Notes: a model not told the origin generated them from the sequence alone. A stretch of DNA of 64,000 nt from Alteribacter keqinensis (GCF_003710255.1 NZ_RHIB01000001.1:1860001-1924000); one strand, 5' to 3'; shown: positions 1 to 8,262, numbered from the stretch's first letter. Numbers and translations are program-made.

Positions 1-2
1 AG

Positions 3-1235
3 ATTCTCCTCCGTGTCGACCGTGAGCAGCAAAGCTCAGAAGCTACGATTGACCGTTGGACCTCCACCCTTGAAGACGCCTATCCTGACGCGGTTATTGA
101 ACTCTCCACGATCGAAGCCGGCCCGCCGGTTGGGGCGCCGATTGCGATTAAACTTCAGGGACCTGAAATGGATGAGCTGAAAGCCATACGTGACGACCTT
201 CAGGAGTACATCCGCTTGATCCCGGAAAGCGGGACCGTTGTTGATGACCTCGGTGACGACCGGCCGACACTCCTGTATGAGCCCGACCGCGATTTAATGG
301 AAGAAAACGGCATTACCTTAAACCAGATAAGTGAACAGATTGGACTTGCGACGGACGGTATTCCAATCGGTACGTTTGATGACGGTCTGAACACCCTTGA
401 TATGCAGCTTGTTGTGAACGGAGACGCGGAAGAGCTTGTTCTTGAAGACTTTGTCGTTCCAAGCCAGGTCTCCGGTGAGGGCGGTATGCCTGAGTTTATC
501 GGTCTCGATGAACTCGTTACAGAAACCCGTACCGAACAGACACCGCTCATTGCCCGTGAAAACGGCGACCGGACAATTACCGTCCGGGTGTTCCCGGGTG
601 AAGATGACCAGCAGGGGCTTGAAGAACAAATCGAGTCTTATGTAGCCGACCTGACATCTTCGAGTGACTTTGATAACGACTATTCCATCGCAATAGGTGG
701 AGAAACGGAAGAACGCTCTGACTTCTTCGTTGAACTGGCTATGCTGTTTATCGTCGTGGTATTTCTCATCTACATTGTTATGGCGATACAGTTCTACTCT
801 CTCGTTATGCCGCTTCTTGTAATGAGCACCGTGTTTTTAGCCATCACAGGTGCAATCATCGGCTTGTTTATCACACAGACAGGGCTCGGATTTATGGCAA
901 TGATGGGGATTGTATCACTCTCAGGTATCGTTGTACGAAATTCGATTGTCCTCATTGAATTTATTGAACAGCGCAGACGTGAAGGCATGGCCCTTGAAGA
1001 CGCCGTTGTAAACGCAGGAAACGTCCGGCTGAGACCAATCCTCCTTACAGCGATCACGGCCATCGCAGCTCTTCTGCCTGTTGCGTTCAGCGGTGACGTC
1101 CTGTTCGTTCCACTGGCGATTTCGATTATCTCGGGACTACTGTTCTCAGCAGTCTTTACCGTCATTCTCGTGCCGGCATTCTATACGGCACTCAAACGCA
1201 AATCCGCGAGGAAAGCAGAAAACGCTGCTTCTTAA
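3..1235 (+). CDS. RND-family efflux transporter, C-terminal part (5' end outside window)
   Basis: The frame is open from the first bases and ends at TAA 1233-1235, so this is the last ~410 residues of a protein whose family is usually ~1000 residues. Before the first internal Met it reads a segment containing GPPVGAPIAIKLQGPE, typical of the porter domain of AcrB/SwrC-like RND pumps. A docking/porter region follows, then the C-terminal membrane bundle (about residues 230-400) with the GFMAMMGIVSLSGIVVRNSI segment conserved in RND permeases. Function by family: proton-driven export of drugs, lipopeptides or other amphiphiles at the cytoplasmic membrane. The basic tail ends the protein normally. 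Substrate cannot be told from this fragment. It is followed at once by a bidirectional terminator, so it is the last gene of its transcript. Confidence 0.93.
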   Translation: MLLRVDREQQSSEATIDRWTSTLEDAYPDAVIELSTIEAGPPVGAPIAIKLQGPEMDELKAIRDDLQEYIRLIPESGTVVDDLGDDRPTLLYEPDRDLMEENGITLNQISEQIGLATDGIPIGTFDDGLNTLDMQLVVNGDAEELVLEDFVVPSQVSGEGGMPEFIGLDELVTETRTEQTPLIARENGDRTITVRVFPGEDDQQGLEEQIESYVADLTSSSDFDNDYSIAIGGETEERSDFFVELAMLFIVVVFLIYIVMAIQFYSLVMPLLVMSTVFLAITGAIIGLFITQTGLGFMAMMGIVSLSGIVVRNSIVLIEFIEQRRREGMALEDAVVNAGNVRLRPILLTAITAIAALLPVAFSGDVLFVPLAISIISGLLFSAVFTVILVPAFYTALKRKSARKAENAAS

Positions 1236-1244
1236 ACAAACGTA

Positions 1245-1275
1245 AACCGCCCCCGGTCAGACCGGGAGCGGTTTT
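1245..1275. terminator. Bidirectional intrinsic terminator
   Basis: AACCGCCCCCGGT pairs with ACCGGGAGCGGTT around a CAG loop, with T-rich sequence following on the + strand. It lies between the convergent ends of the RND gene (+) and the YndJ-like gene (-). Confidence 0.8.
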
Positions 1276-1276
1276 G

Positions 1277-2947
1277 TTATTTGTCAATTCTTTGGCTAAT
1301 CTCATAACGAATGGTTAAAAAACGTAAGCCGAACACCGTCATCGTGTGCACTGCCTCGAGCCGTCCTTCTTTTTCTACAACGTGAAACACTTCGTTCAGG
1401 GGCAGCTTTACCGTTATCTGCCCTAACGTAAAGTAAATCCCTTCGTCTCCCGACTGGTCAACTTTCTTTCTGCTCGTGAGATACAGGCCTTCACCTTCGT
1501 CGTTGTCGGGGCGCAGGACACCGGTCATCACCCCTTTGGGAAAAGGAAGACCGATGTTCATATACGTTACCCCCCGGGTTTTGTGGGAGGAGTAAAAAGC
1601 CGCAAAGATCGGCTCACCGGTGTCACGGTTATACCTGATCCATGCCCGGACACTCTCCCTCCCGTCCTTACGATCATCAATTCCGACAACCGAGCCGTCC
1701 ATATCTGCACTACCCGAGGGTGGCAGGTTGATCTGGCCCATTCTCCTTGTACACATCCGTGAAAGTGTTGAAAACCAGGTCCACCGCCAAAGGACATCCC
1801 CTTTGAGCTCGTATTGGGTCGTTTTGAGATAAAAATCTTTCACCTGTTCCGATACTTTTGCAGATGAAAAGTCATCCCTGTCAAAATGAGACCATTCGGA
1901 TAGAAGTCCGATGCTTTTTTTACCTTCGTCCCCCCATCCCTTCTGTGAAACCAAATCCGGGCCCACATAACCTCCGGCACGCAGCCGGCTGACGGGGAAG
2001 GCTGTTTCATCATATCTTGGCTTCGGTCTGACAACAAGCCAGGCCAACGTGCCAAGGACTGAAAATACAAATGCGTTCACTGCCCCGTGCCAGCGGAGCA
2101 TTTCACCCAGGGGTACAATCTTCACTCCTACATGAAGCCCAACACCGTGAAGTGTCGTATATCCCATCGTGAAAAGGAGCGAAGATGATGCCAGCCCGGC
2201 ACAGACGCCGGCAATCCCTCCAACTTTGAGCGCGCTCACAAGTACCCACACACAAAGCCAGAAAATAAACGCCACATAAAAGATGACCATAATAAATTCC
2301 AGCGGAGGCCCCTGAGCAATACCCAGAGCCACAAATGGAGACCCCACTACCAGACCTGCAGCGAGAACCGCGTACCTCTTCATAGAAGGAGGAACGCCCA
2401 GCCGCGCCTGGTGACTGTAATACCACCGTCCAAACAGCCCTGCAAAGAGGGGAAGAACAAAGGCAGAATAATGATAATGAATCGCTGTCAGATCCACCGT
2501 CATTGTGGAATAAGGCATCCAGTCGGCTGCACCGGCCCGCGCCAGGACCAACCATACACCACCGGCAAATAAAAACATCTGCCCCACATCAATGATCGCT
2601 TCTTCCGGCGCACCCGTCCCCCGCCGTATGAAATGCAGTCCCCCATTCACCGCCACAAGAAGTGTAAAAAACGCCCACACACCGGCCAGGAGCGCCGCCC
2701 AAAGACCGCTTTCGATTGAAAGAGCCACCATGGGAAAAAGAGCAAACCAGTAGGAGGATCTTGCTAATATGTGTGCTCTCTTTCGATAGAGAGATCGGGG
2801 CCTGTCTGTGGCCGCGAGCCATAACAGACACGGAACGAGGACAAAAAAAGCAAGCGCGAGGGCCAGATCAATGACCGGCGGTCCCGTCAGTATCGCCCAC
2901 AACGTTCCCGTTATCATCCCGAATAAAATATTTTGCTTAACGGTCAT
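1277..2947 (-). CDS. YndJ-like multi-pass membrane protein
   Basis: About 556 residues. The N-terminal ~310 residues form roughly ten hydrophobic segments. The C-terminal ~240 residues are soluble and rich in beta-type sequence (from about PKPRYDETAFPVSRLRAGG onward). This architecture and length match the YndJ family of Bacillus, whose function is unknown. I place the start at ATG 2947, seven bases after a GGGGGGAAG ribosome site; an upstream in-frame ATG at 3013 has no ribosome site. It is the third gene of a minus-strand set after an SRPBCC/DoxX-like protein and a DUF4166 protein, the order I remember for yndG-yndH-yndJ of B. subtilis. The conserved trio suggests a shared membrane-associated job, but that is inference. 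Confidence 0.8.
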   Translation of the reverse strand: MTVKQNILFGMITGTLWAILTGPPVIDLALALAFFVLVPCLLWLAATDRPRSLYRKRAHILARSSYWFALFPMVALSIESGLWAALLAGVWAFFTLLVAVNGGLHFIRRGTGAPEEAIIDVGQMFLFAGGVWLVLARAGAADWMPYSTMTVDLTAIHYHYSAFVLPLFAGLFGRWYYSHQARLGVPPSMKRYAVLAAGLVVGSPFVALGIAQGPPLEFIMVIFYVAFIFWLCVWVLVSALKVGGIAGVCAGLASSSLLFTMGYTTLHGVGLHVGVKIVPLGEMLRWHGAVNAFVFSVLGTLAWLVVRPKPRYDETAFPVSRLRAGGYVGPDLVSQKGWGDEGKKSIGLLSEWSHFDRDDFSSAKVSEQVKDFYLKTTQYELKGDVLWRWTWFSTLSRMCTRRMGQINLPPSGSADMDGSVVGIDDRKDGRESVRAWIRYNRDTGEPIFAAFYSSHKTRGVTYMNIGLPFPKGVMTGVLRPDNDEGEGLYLTSRKKVDQSGDEGIYFTLGQITVKLPLNEVFHVVEKEGRLEAVHTMTVFGLRFLTIRYEISQRIDK

Positions 2948-3079
2948 CCGCTTCCCCCCTGTATTCATGAAGGCACTCCAGTACCTTCTGAGCAATGTGC
3001 GAAACGGCTGCATGTTTTAAAAACCTGTTATGAATGGGTTTCTCGTAACAGGCGCGCAACCGAGTGCATCCTGGAATAA

Positions 3080-3119
3080 AAGGCACTGAAAAAGTTGGTT
3101 TGTACTTTTTCAGTAGTCT
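3080..3119. repeat. Short hairpin made of two repeat-family ends
   Basis: AGGCACTGAAAAAGT is followed after 8 bases by ACTTTTTCAGT. The arms match the inverted ends of the element at 15113-15479. The right arm includes the stop codon of the DUF4166 gene, so the hairpin probably also acts in termination between the DUF4166 and YndJ-like genes. Confidence 0.6.
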
Positions 3120-3736
3120 CCTTCATACGCGGTATAAGCAAAGCCTTCGTACGTGATCAAATTACCGAACAGCCTGCTTCCTACCTTGACATTTACATAA
3201 AACGCCTGGTGTTCGTCGTCATAACGCTCTTTCACCACAACCTGAGGGGAAAAAATGGCTGGAACCGGGAGTTTCCACCGGCCCACATTCAACCATGTCC
3301 GGCCTGACCTAATGGTAAGACTTCCATCCTCCTCAGCTTCCAGCCGTAATGATGACGTTACGCGCCCAGACTTTCCAAGATCATCAATAATCATCCCTGA
3401 CGGCGGGTCGAAATACATCACCGCATCAAACGCCCGGGTCACCCCGTCAAAATAAAAGCGCCGTTTCCAGGTCACCCGATCGACTCCCTCTTTATCACAC
3501 CCCGCCTCGGTTACGATGGAAAAGGGAACCCGCTCTCCTCTCTCCGGGAAAAAGAGATGATCTTTTGCCCCAAGCTTCCAAAAAGGCCACTGCCACCTTT
3601 TCCCGCCGCTGATTTCAAGGTGGCCTTTTCCGACAGCCCGGTAAAGCCCCCTTTGCTGCACACCGAACTTTTTCCCGAGCTCAGGGTGAAGGCGGTAAAA
3701 GTCATCGCCAAGAGCCCGTTTATAGATCCCCGTCAT
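3110..3736 (-). CDS. DUF4166 domain-containing protein
   Basis: 208 residues, soluble, no signal peptide. The opening MTGIYKRALGDDFYRLHPEL and the Phe/Gly-rich beta pattern (PFSIVTEAG, RRFYFDGVTRAFDAVM) are characteristic of DUF4166, a domain of unknown function often linked to saccharopine-dehydrogenase-like or DoxX-like proteins. Its start ATG overlaps the stop of the upstream gene by four bases (ATGA, 3733-3736), and a GGAGAAAG site lies inside that gene, so the two are translationally coupled. The stop codon is inside the hairpin at 3080-3119. A lipid-binding or carrier role together with the SRPBCC partner is possible but not shown. Confidence 0.8.
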   Translation of the reverse strand: MTGIYKRALGDDFYRLHPELGKKFGVQQRGLYRAVGKGHLEISGGKRWQWPFWKLGAKDHLFFPERGERVPFSIVTEAGCDKEGVDRVTWKRRFYFDGVTRAFDAVMYFDPPSGMIIDDLGKSGRVTSSLRLEAEEDGSLTIRSGRTWLNVGRWKLPVPAIFSPQVVVKERYDDEHQAFYVNVKVGSRLFGNLITYEGFAYTAYEGDY

Positions 3737-4641
3737 TTTCGCTTTCTCCTGCAGCTGCGGGCCAGCGGGAGGTGCTTGCCGTTCACGGCACCGATAATAC
3801 CCAGTATAATAACAGCCACATTTAAGGATGCCGGATTAAACGGCATCAAAAACGCGTCCGGCTGGACAAACAACGGCCCCAGCCCGAGGAAGAAAACAGC
3901 CGCCGAGGACCCAGCAAACAACCACTTTTTCCTGATCGGAAGTAAAAAAAGCATGCCCAGAATGCACTGCACGATACCAATCAGCCGCACGACGCTTTCC
4001 TCCATACCCGAAAAGAACCCGCTTTCCACAACCATCGCCACTTCACCGGTGTAGGGAAATAACAATTTAGGAACAAGACCCTGGTACAACCAGACGAAAG
4101 CCAGGGCTAAACAAACAAGGATATGTATCAAAGACCGTTTCAGAGAATCCTCCGGGGTTATTCCTTTTTCAAGCCACAAACGAAGTGTATCGAAGCTCAA
4201 ACTTGTAGCCCAGCCGATAAGAGGCCTGAAAACAAAACGGTCCGCTAATCTTCCTGCAGCACCCCAGCGGGTTTTATAATCGTACTGGGTCAGAAAAGTG
4301 ATATCCCCGTCACCGCGGTCCTGGTACTTCCAGTAGCCGCTTCCCTCTTTAATAAGTGACAGCCGCTGGTCACTGAAAAAACCGAGGGATGACGTCCTTT
4401 CTCCCCTATCAGCGAACCGTTCACCCCGGCTCACACCTGTCCCTTTGATGCCAAGCCCGAACCCGATTCTCGTTTCATATGTAAAATGCTGCGGGGCATC
4501 TTCATGTTCTTTTTCAACATATTTAATCTTTGAAAACCGCAGGTCCCACCTTTCGTGAAGATCAGGCTTTTGCGTATATTCCCAAAGACTGTCCAAATCT
4601 GTACGTATATTTGTTTCTACGTAAATAGGTTTTGGTTTCAT
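3733..4641 (-). CDS. SRPBCC (START-like) domain fused to DoxX-like membrane domain
   Basis: 302 residues in two parts. Residues 1-150 look like a START/SRPBCC ligand-binding fold (ETNIRTDLDSLWEYTQKPDLHERWDLRFSKI opens like polyketide-cyclase/CoxG relatives). Residues ~165-295 contain four hydrophobic helices typical of DoxX-like proteins (VARLIGIVQCILGML-type pattern). The C-terminus ends in a basic cluster, RSCRRKRK. ATG 4641 follows AAGGTGAGAGA. It heads the minus-strand set with the DUF4166 and YndJ-like genes and resembles B. subtilis YndG. Function unknown; the fusion suggests handling a hydrophobic ligand at the membrane. Confidence 0.72.
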   Translation of the reverse strand: MKPKPIYVETNIRTDLDSLWEYTQKPDLHERWDLRFSKIKYVEKEHEDAPQHFTYETRIGFGLGIKGTGVSRGERFADRGERTSSLGFFSDQRLSLIKEGSGYWKYQDRGDGDITFLTQYDYKTRWGAAGRLADRFVFRPLIGWATSLSFDTLRLWLEKGITPEDSLKRSLIHILVCLALAFVWLYQGLVPKLLFPYTGEVAMVVESGFFSGMEESVVRLIGIVQCILGMLFLLPIRKKWLFAGSSAAVFFLGLGPLFVQPDAFLMPFNPASLNVAVIILGIIGAVNGKHLPLARSCRRKRK

Positions 4642-4683
4642 TCTCTCACCTTTTTCTTATTTGGAAGGTTCTGTTAATTCCAG

Positions 4684-4885
4684 GGTTGATTTATGCTCAT
4701 CGCACTCTCATTCCGCAGGAGCGCTTCCTTGCATATAATGTACCCCCGCATCTTTCTCTTCCAGTTTTGCTTCGCAGCTTTCTGCGTCGAAGCAACTCGA
4801 AGCTCATTGGTGATGTAAACGCTCATTGCTCCTGCAGGAGTGTCGTGCATTTGCTACATTCAACTTTATTAATAAACCAGCAATA
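4684..4885. repeat. Dispersed intergenic repeat, family R1, copy 1
   Basis: Begins GGGTTGATTTATGCTCAT, includes TGCGTCGAAGCAACTCG, and ends with CGCTCATTGCTCCTGCAGGA and a CATTCAAC box. Related copies lie at 15160-15375, 17685-17925, 22003-22145 and 51751-51915. No open frame of credible quality is inside. With the R2 element that follows it fills the gap 4642-5094. Confidence 0.65.
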
Positions 4886-4940
4886 GGCATTACCCATATT
4901 TTGATAGCTGGTTTCACTATATCACAGAAAAATGTAAAAA

Positions 4941-5067
4941 AGGTTGACTGAAAAGGTCGGGTTTTACCTTTTCGGTCAACCTCAATGAGCGGAGCCGCTA
5001 CCCTCTTTGAAAAGACCGGCAGGAATGGTTTTTCCTGCCGGGAGAGCAGCGTGCGGAGCCATTGCGC
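4941..5067. repeat. Dispersed double-hairpin repeat, family R2, copy 1
   Basis: Hairpin 1: GGTTGACTGAAAAGGT pairs with ACCTTTTCGGTCAACC. Next comes CAATGAGCGGAGCC. Hairpin 2: CCGGCAGGA pairs with TCCTGCCGG. The element closes with GCGGAGCCATTG, whose CATTG can pair with the earlier CAATG. Full copy 2 is at 44887-45019 and a truncated copy at 57355-57425. Confidence 0.7.
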
Positions 5068-5094
5068 TCTACTGTGACCTTTAAGGACACCCGC

Positions 5095-5277
5095 TTATCT
5101 CGTAAAATATGAGAGCAGAAGTAACACGACGATAACCATTACTACAGTGAAAACCTTCGTGAGGCAGCCTCCCTGCACCATGGCGCCCGGATCCCCGGCC
5201 ATCGCCCTGTTCACATTGTTTGAAACGTTGGCACCCGGGTTTCGTTTATATTCTTCTCTTCGATTTTCGGCGTTCAT
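5095..5277 (-). CDS. Small DUF6366-like membrane protein
   Basis: 60 residues. The polar N-terminus contains NRREEYKRNPGANVSNNVNR and an AGDPG turn, followed by one C-terminal membrane helix (VFTVVMVIVVLLLLSYF). The N-terminal ERNP/G-N-A-AGDPG pattern and single C-terminal helix match what I recall of DUF6366, a small Bacillaceae family of unknown role. The ribosome site is weak (GAGAG). A 21-bp phased array (5332-5380) lies just upstream, and a double-hairpin repeat follows the stop. Confidence 0.62.
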   Translation of the reverse strand: MNAENRREEYKRNPGANVSNNVNRAMAGDPGAMVQGGCLTKVFTVVMVIVVLLLLSYFTR

Positions 5278-5331
5278 GGTGAACTCTCATTTAAAGATCG
5301 TTTCCCATTTTTTGAAATGAGATCTCCGATT

Positions 5332-5380
5332 CTTAACATAAATTGACCCATCCTTAACATTCACACCCTCACCCTTAACA
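5332..5380. repeat. 21-bp phased array A (3 copies of CTTAACA)
   Basis: CTTAAC starts at 5332, 5353 and 5374, exactly 21 bases apart. The intervening bases are not conserved. The array lies between the PLD-like stop and the DUF6366-like start. It shares the GTTAAG core (reverse strand) with arrays at 8206, 12775 and 34296. Confidence 0.6.
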
Positions 5381-5413
5381 CAAACGTCCGAATACCCGCT
5401 CAAATTTCCCTGC

Positions 5414-6892
5414 CTAAAACGTACTCAGCCCGCTCCATTCCTGAAAACGGTACAGCCAGCGGTTCAAGAGAGAATCATCCGCAAACTCTTCATAGCCGAC
5501 CGTAAACTGAGCTTCCTCATTCATCCACATAAGGTCAAAATACGCCCTCACATCCTTCATTACTTCCGAGTCAGACGCGCCCATCACCTTCAGGTTCGTC
5601 TCAAGATTCAGGTCACCAAGGTTTCGTTTCGTAAAGTTTGATGAGCCTCCGATAACAACAGATTCGTCCCCACGCTCAATCATGACCAATTTCGTATGAA
5701 ACTGCTCTCCCTGGGTGTTGTACCACTTTACTTCAACGCCCCAGTCCGACTCCATAATCAGTTCGTGGGCCACCGGTCTGTTTGGGACACCGTTTTTCTC
5801 CCGGCCGAAAGCGTCTTTGTTCGCATCAAGAATAACCCTGACGTCGGCGCTCCGTCCGGCCGCATCCAGCAGGGCTTCTACAACGAGCCGGTCGGATAAA
5901 TAAAACGCGCCAAGATACACCGTGTCTCCTTCTCCGGCCAGCGCTATTTCCTCAAGGATGCCCTCACGAATTTTCCCTTCTGTCACGAGCTGAACACGGG
6001 TCTCAGCTCCTTCACTCTGCCGTGCATCCTCACTCACTTGAAAACCATCGAACCAGTTTTCCTCCGCCCCGCTCATAACGGCAACGGCCTTTTCTGATTC
6101 GATCAAATCTTCAAGAATCCCGCCTGTTACGGTGAAGGCAATATTTGAATGATAGCCGCTCGCATCATGGGGGTTCGCGGAAGTAACGAGTCCCTGCTGT
6201 TCCGTGACAATAACTTTACGATGATTCGCCTTAAAGTTCAGGAGTTTCATATATGAACGGACCGTTCCGTCGGGAGAATCGGGGCTGAACGGGTTAGGCA
6301 GCCATCCGCCGTCCTCTTTATTACCAAACCACTGCATGCCCGTACGCCACACCCCTGAATAAACAGGGTTTGAATCTCGAAGCTCGCTAAGATCTGTGAG
6401 CACGAGGCGGATTCCTGCATCCTCAAGTGCAGCCAGGCTTTCCGGAAAATAAGAGCCATAAAAGGTGTTGATCGGATCGGTGATGACAACAATCTCCATG
6501 TGAGGCTCCGCTTCTTTTTTTCCCACCAATGCTTCAACAAGCTCCCCTGATACCCGTGGATACTCTGCCACGCGCTCATACTCGTCATTAAATAAAAACA
6601 TGTCAACAAGGATAAAGTCCTCCGCTTCTTCGATCATGGAATGGACCTCATCGAAGATCACCTGCTCATGGACCGCCTCGCCGTCAAAACCGGGGTAGGT
6701 GACGTCAGTTAAAAAAGACACCTCCCCGTCGTGAATGTCTCCTTCAAATGAAATTCCTTCAGGCAGAGGTTTATTTGCTCCGTAAACACTTACCGTAACC
6801 ATAAAAAAAGCCAGCGCCGCAAATACCACGCCCGCTGCTCTTTTTTTTGTCCACCCGGAAGCTACCTTTTTCCCCATCGCTACTTGAGCCAT
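5414..6892 (-). CDS. Phospholipase D-like (cardiolipin synthase-type) protein, membrane anchored
   Basis: 492 residues. An N-terminal basic stretch plus one hydrophobic helix (about residues 18-40) forms a signal anchor with the bulk outside. Two PLD half-motifs are present: NHRKVIVTEQQGLVTSAN near residue 225 and FHTKLVMIERGDESVVIGGS near residue 400, each with the following GSSNFT/SAN-type strand. In both, the usual HxKxxxxD reads HxKxxxxE. The family includes phosphatidyl transferases, phospholipases and nucleases; this one cannot be assigned more closely. The start follows a GGTGGGGAAAG site. It is monocistronic, with a 21-bp phased array downstream. Confidence 0.82.
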   Translation of the reverse strand: MAQVAMGKKVASGWTKKRAAGVVFAALAFFMVTVSVYGANKPLPEGISFEGDIHDGEVSFLTDVTYPGFDGEAVHEQVIFDEVHSMIEEAEDFILVDMFLFNDEYERVAEYPRVSGELVEALVGKKEAEPHMEIVVITDPINTFYGSYFPESLAALEDAGIRLVLTDLSELRDSNPVYSGVWRTGMQWFGNKEDGGWLPNPFSPDSPDGTVRSYMKLLNFKANHRKVIVTEQQGLVTSANPHDASGYHSNIAFTVTGGILEDLIESEKAVAVMSGAEENWFDGFQVSEDARQSEGAETRVQLVTEGKIREGILEEIALAGEGDTVYLGAFYLSDRLVVEALLDAAGRSADVRVILDANKDAFGREKNGVPNRPVAHELIMESDWGVEVKWYNTQGEQFHTKLVMIERGDESVVIGGSSNFTKRNLGDLNLETNLKVMGASDSEVMKDVRAYFDLMWMNEEAQFTVGYEEFADDSLLNRWLYRFQEWSGLSTF

Positions 6893-6965
6893 CTTTCCCC
6901 ACCCTCTCTACCAATTATCTAAATATTACCACATATTATCGTAAGTATATGTAAATTTTTGATAA

Positions 6966-6998
6966 AGAAAAACCGCCTTTTTCACCTAAAAGACGGCT
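6966..6998 (-). terminator. Intrinsic terminator of the 7006-7551 gene
   Basis: On the minus strand AGCCGTCTTTT pairs with AAAAGGCGGTTTTT, followed by a T run. It lies just after the stop at 7006. Confidence 0.65.
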
Positions 6999-7005
6999 CC
7001 CGTTA

Positions 7006-7551
7006 TTATTTCCATGCGGCACGGTATTTCTTTTTATACTTGCTGTCCTCTTCCAGCTCAATCAGGGAAAGGGCTGCATCCTTGATCCCTTCATCTCCTG
7101 TACGGATATACAGCTCCCTCAGCCCCACAATTATGTCATAGCGGACAAGGGTATGGTGTTTCTGCATGTCATCCTTAAAGCGGTCTTCCAGATGAGAAAG
7201 GAGGAGCTTCCTCTGCTCATCCCCTCCCAGCGCCACTTTCCAGATGGCTTGCAGGGAGTGACGTGCCGTCACCGTTTTTTCATCCTTTGTTACCTGCCAA
7301 AGAGCGGAAAAGTCGTCCAGAATCCTGTCCTCCGGATCACTGTGAGCCGCAAGACCAGCCAGAAGCTGTGCGCCTCTGGACCTCCTATGGTTGTCTTTGT
7401 CGGTAAGCCACAACACAAGCTCATCCCACATGTCATACGCCCAGTCTACTTTCTTGTCCGCTTCCGACTTCAGCTCCAAAAAGGCTTCCATCTGCAGCGC
7501 CTTATCTTTTCCTTCGAGTGGTTCAAACCGTTGCATCGTCTTTTCATCCAT
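7006..7551 (-). CDS. Hypothetical all-helical (HEAT-like) protein
   Basis: 181 residues, charged, no signal or membrane segment. Successive amphipathic helices (DMWDELVLWLTDKDNHRRSRGAQLLAGLAAHSDPE; HSLQAIWKVALGGDEQRKLLLSHLEDRF; LVRYDIIVGLRELY) suggest a HEAT/ARM-like repeat fold, but I do not recognise a named family. ATG 7551 follows GGAAGGTGATCGT. It is followed by its own terminator and preceded by a frameshifted GyrI-like gene on the same strand. Confidence 0.7.
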   Translation of the reverse strand: MDEKTMQRFEPLEGKDKALQMEAFLELKSEADKKVDWAYDMWDELVLWLTDKDNHRRSRGAQLLAGLAAHSDPEDRILDDFSALWQVTKDEKTVTARHSLQAIWKVALGGDEQRKLLLSHLEDRFKDDMQKHHTLVRYDIIVGLRELYIRTGDEGIKDAALSLIELEEDSKYKKKYRAAWK

Positions 7552-7631
7552 ACGATCACCTTCCCCATCATCCGATTCCTGCCATTTACTTGAGAGACAC
7601 TACTCTTTCACCTTGTCATACAGCACTGCTT

Positions 7632-8058
7632 TCAAACGCCCGCCCGATACCCAAGCCAGCCCGGATACTCTTCCAGATGCCACGCCTGAAGATCCCGCCT
7701 TACTCCGGCACTGCTCATTTCATTATGTAATTCATTATAAACTTTCATGATCTGTGACGCACTTCCCTCGTACTCTTTCACCGCATATTTTCCCGGCGGT
7801 ACCGAAAGTGACGTCATCCCCTCAGGAATCCTGTTAAACTCCTCTACTTCAAGCCCCACCCAGTATCCGTCCTCTCCAATCTGTGTCACATCGACCACAA
7901 ACACCCAGCTGGGTGTTCATATCCACGACATTTGAAATTTCATTTCTTCGTCTGCTGAGTTCGGTTACCGCTTTCGGTATCCTCGCACTGAATTCCTCAC
8001 CGGGACAGAAAACACGAAAACCAATAATCTTCAATCCCCCTTTTTCAACAAGGTTCAT
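7632..8058 (-). pseudogene. Frameshifted GyrI-like (effector-binding) small-molecule binding protein
   Basis: Two overlapping minus frames join into one ~143-residue protein. Frame 1 (from 8058) gives MNLVEKGGLKIIGFRVFCPG to ...DMNTQLGV; frame 2 (to 7632) continues FVVDVTQIGEDGYWVGLEVEE to ...WLGYRAGV. The join reads naturally as an AraC-effector-binding/GyrI-like domain (YWVGLEV, then SVPPGKYAVKEYEGS, then WHLEEYPG). The shift is near 7885-7897, around GGGTGTTTG. Either one base is missing or extra in the assembly or the gene is recently broken. No DNA-binding domain is attached, as in stand-alone family members. Confidence 0.72.
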
Positions 8059-8205
8059 TTTTAACCACTCCGCTCTCTTATTCCACCGCTAAAAAACATT
8101 GCTGCGTCACAGCAGCTCACCAGATTTCCTCTCACTTTGCCATTCGACAAAGACTCATCTCCATCCTTCACGTTTTTGACCGGAGTGTCCCGGAGGCGGA
8201 CGTCT

Positions 8206-8262
8206 TTTAAACAGGTTAAGTATGCATTTAAACAGGTTAGCGCCGGCTTTAAACAAGTTAGC
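8206..8262. repeat. 21-bp phased array B (3 copies of TTTAAACARGTTA)
   Basis: TTTAAAC starts at 8206, 8227 and 8248, each followed by AGGTTA or AAGTTA. The spacing is exactly 21. The rest of the 400-base gap between 8058 and 8460 holds no credible gene. A translated 77-codon frame here is just the repeat read as a seven-residue period. Confidence 0.72.
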
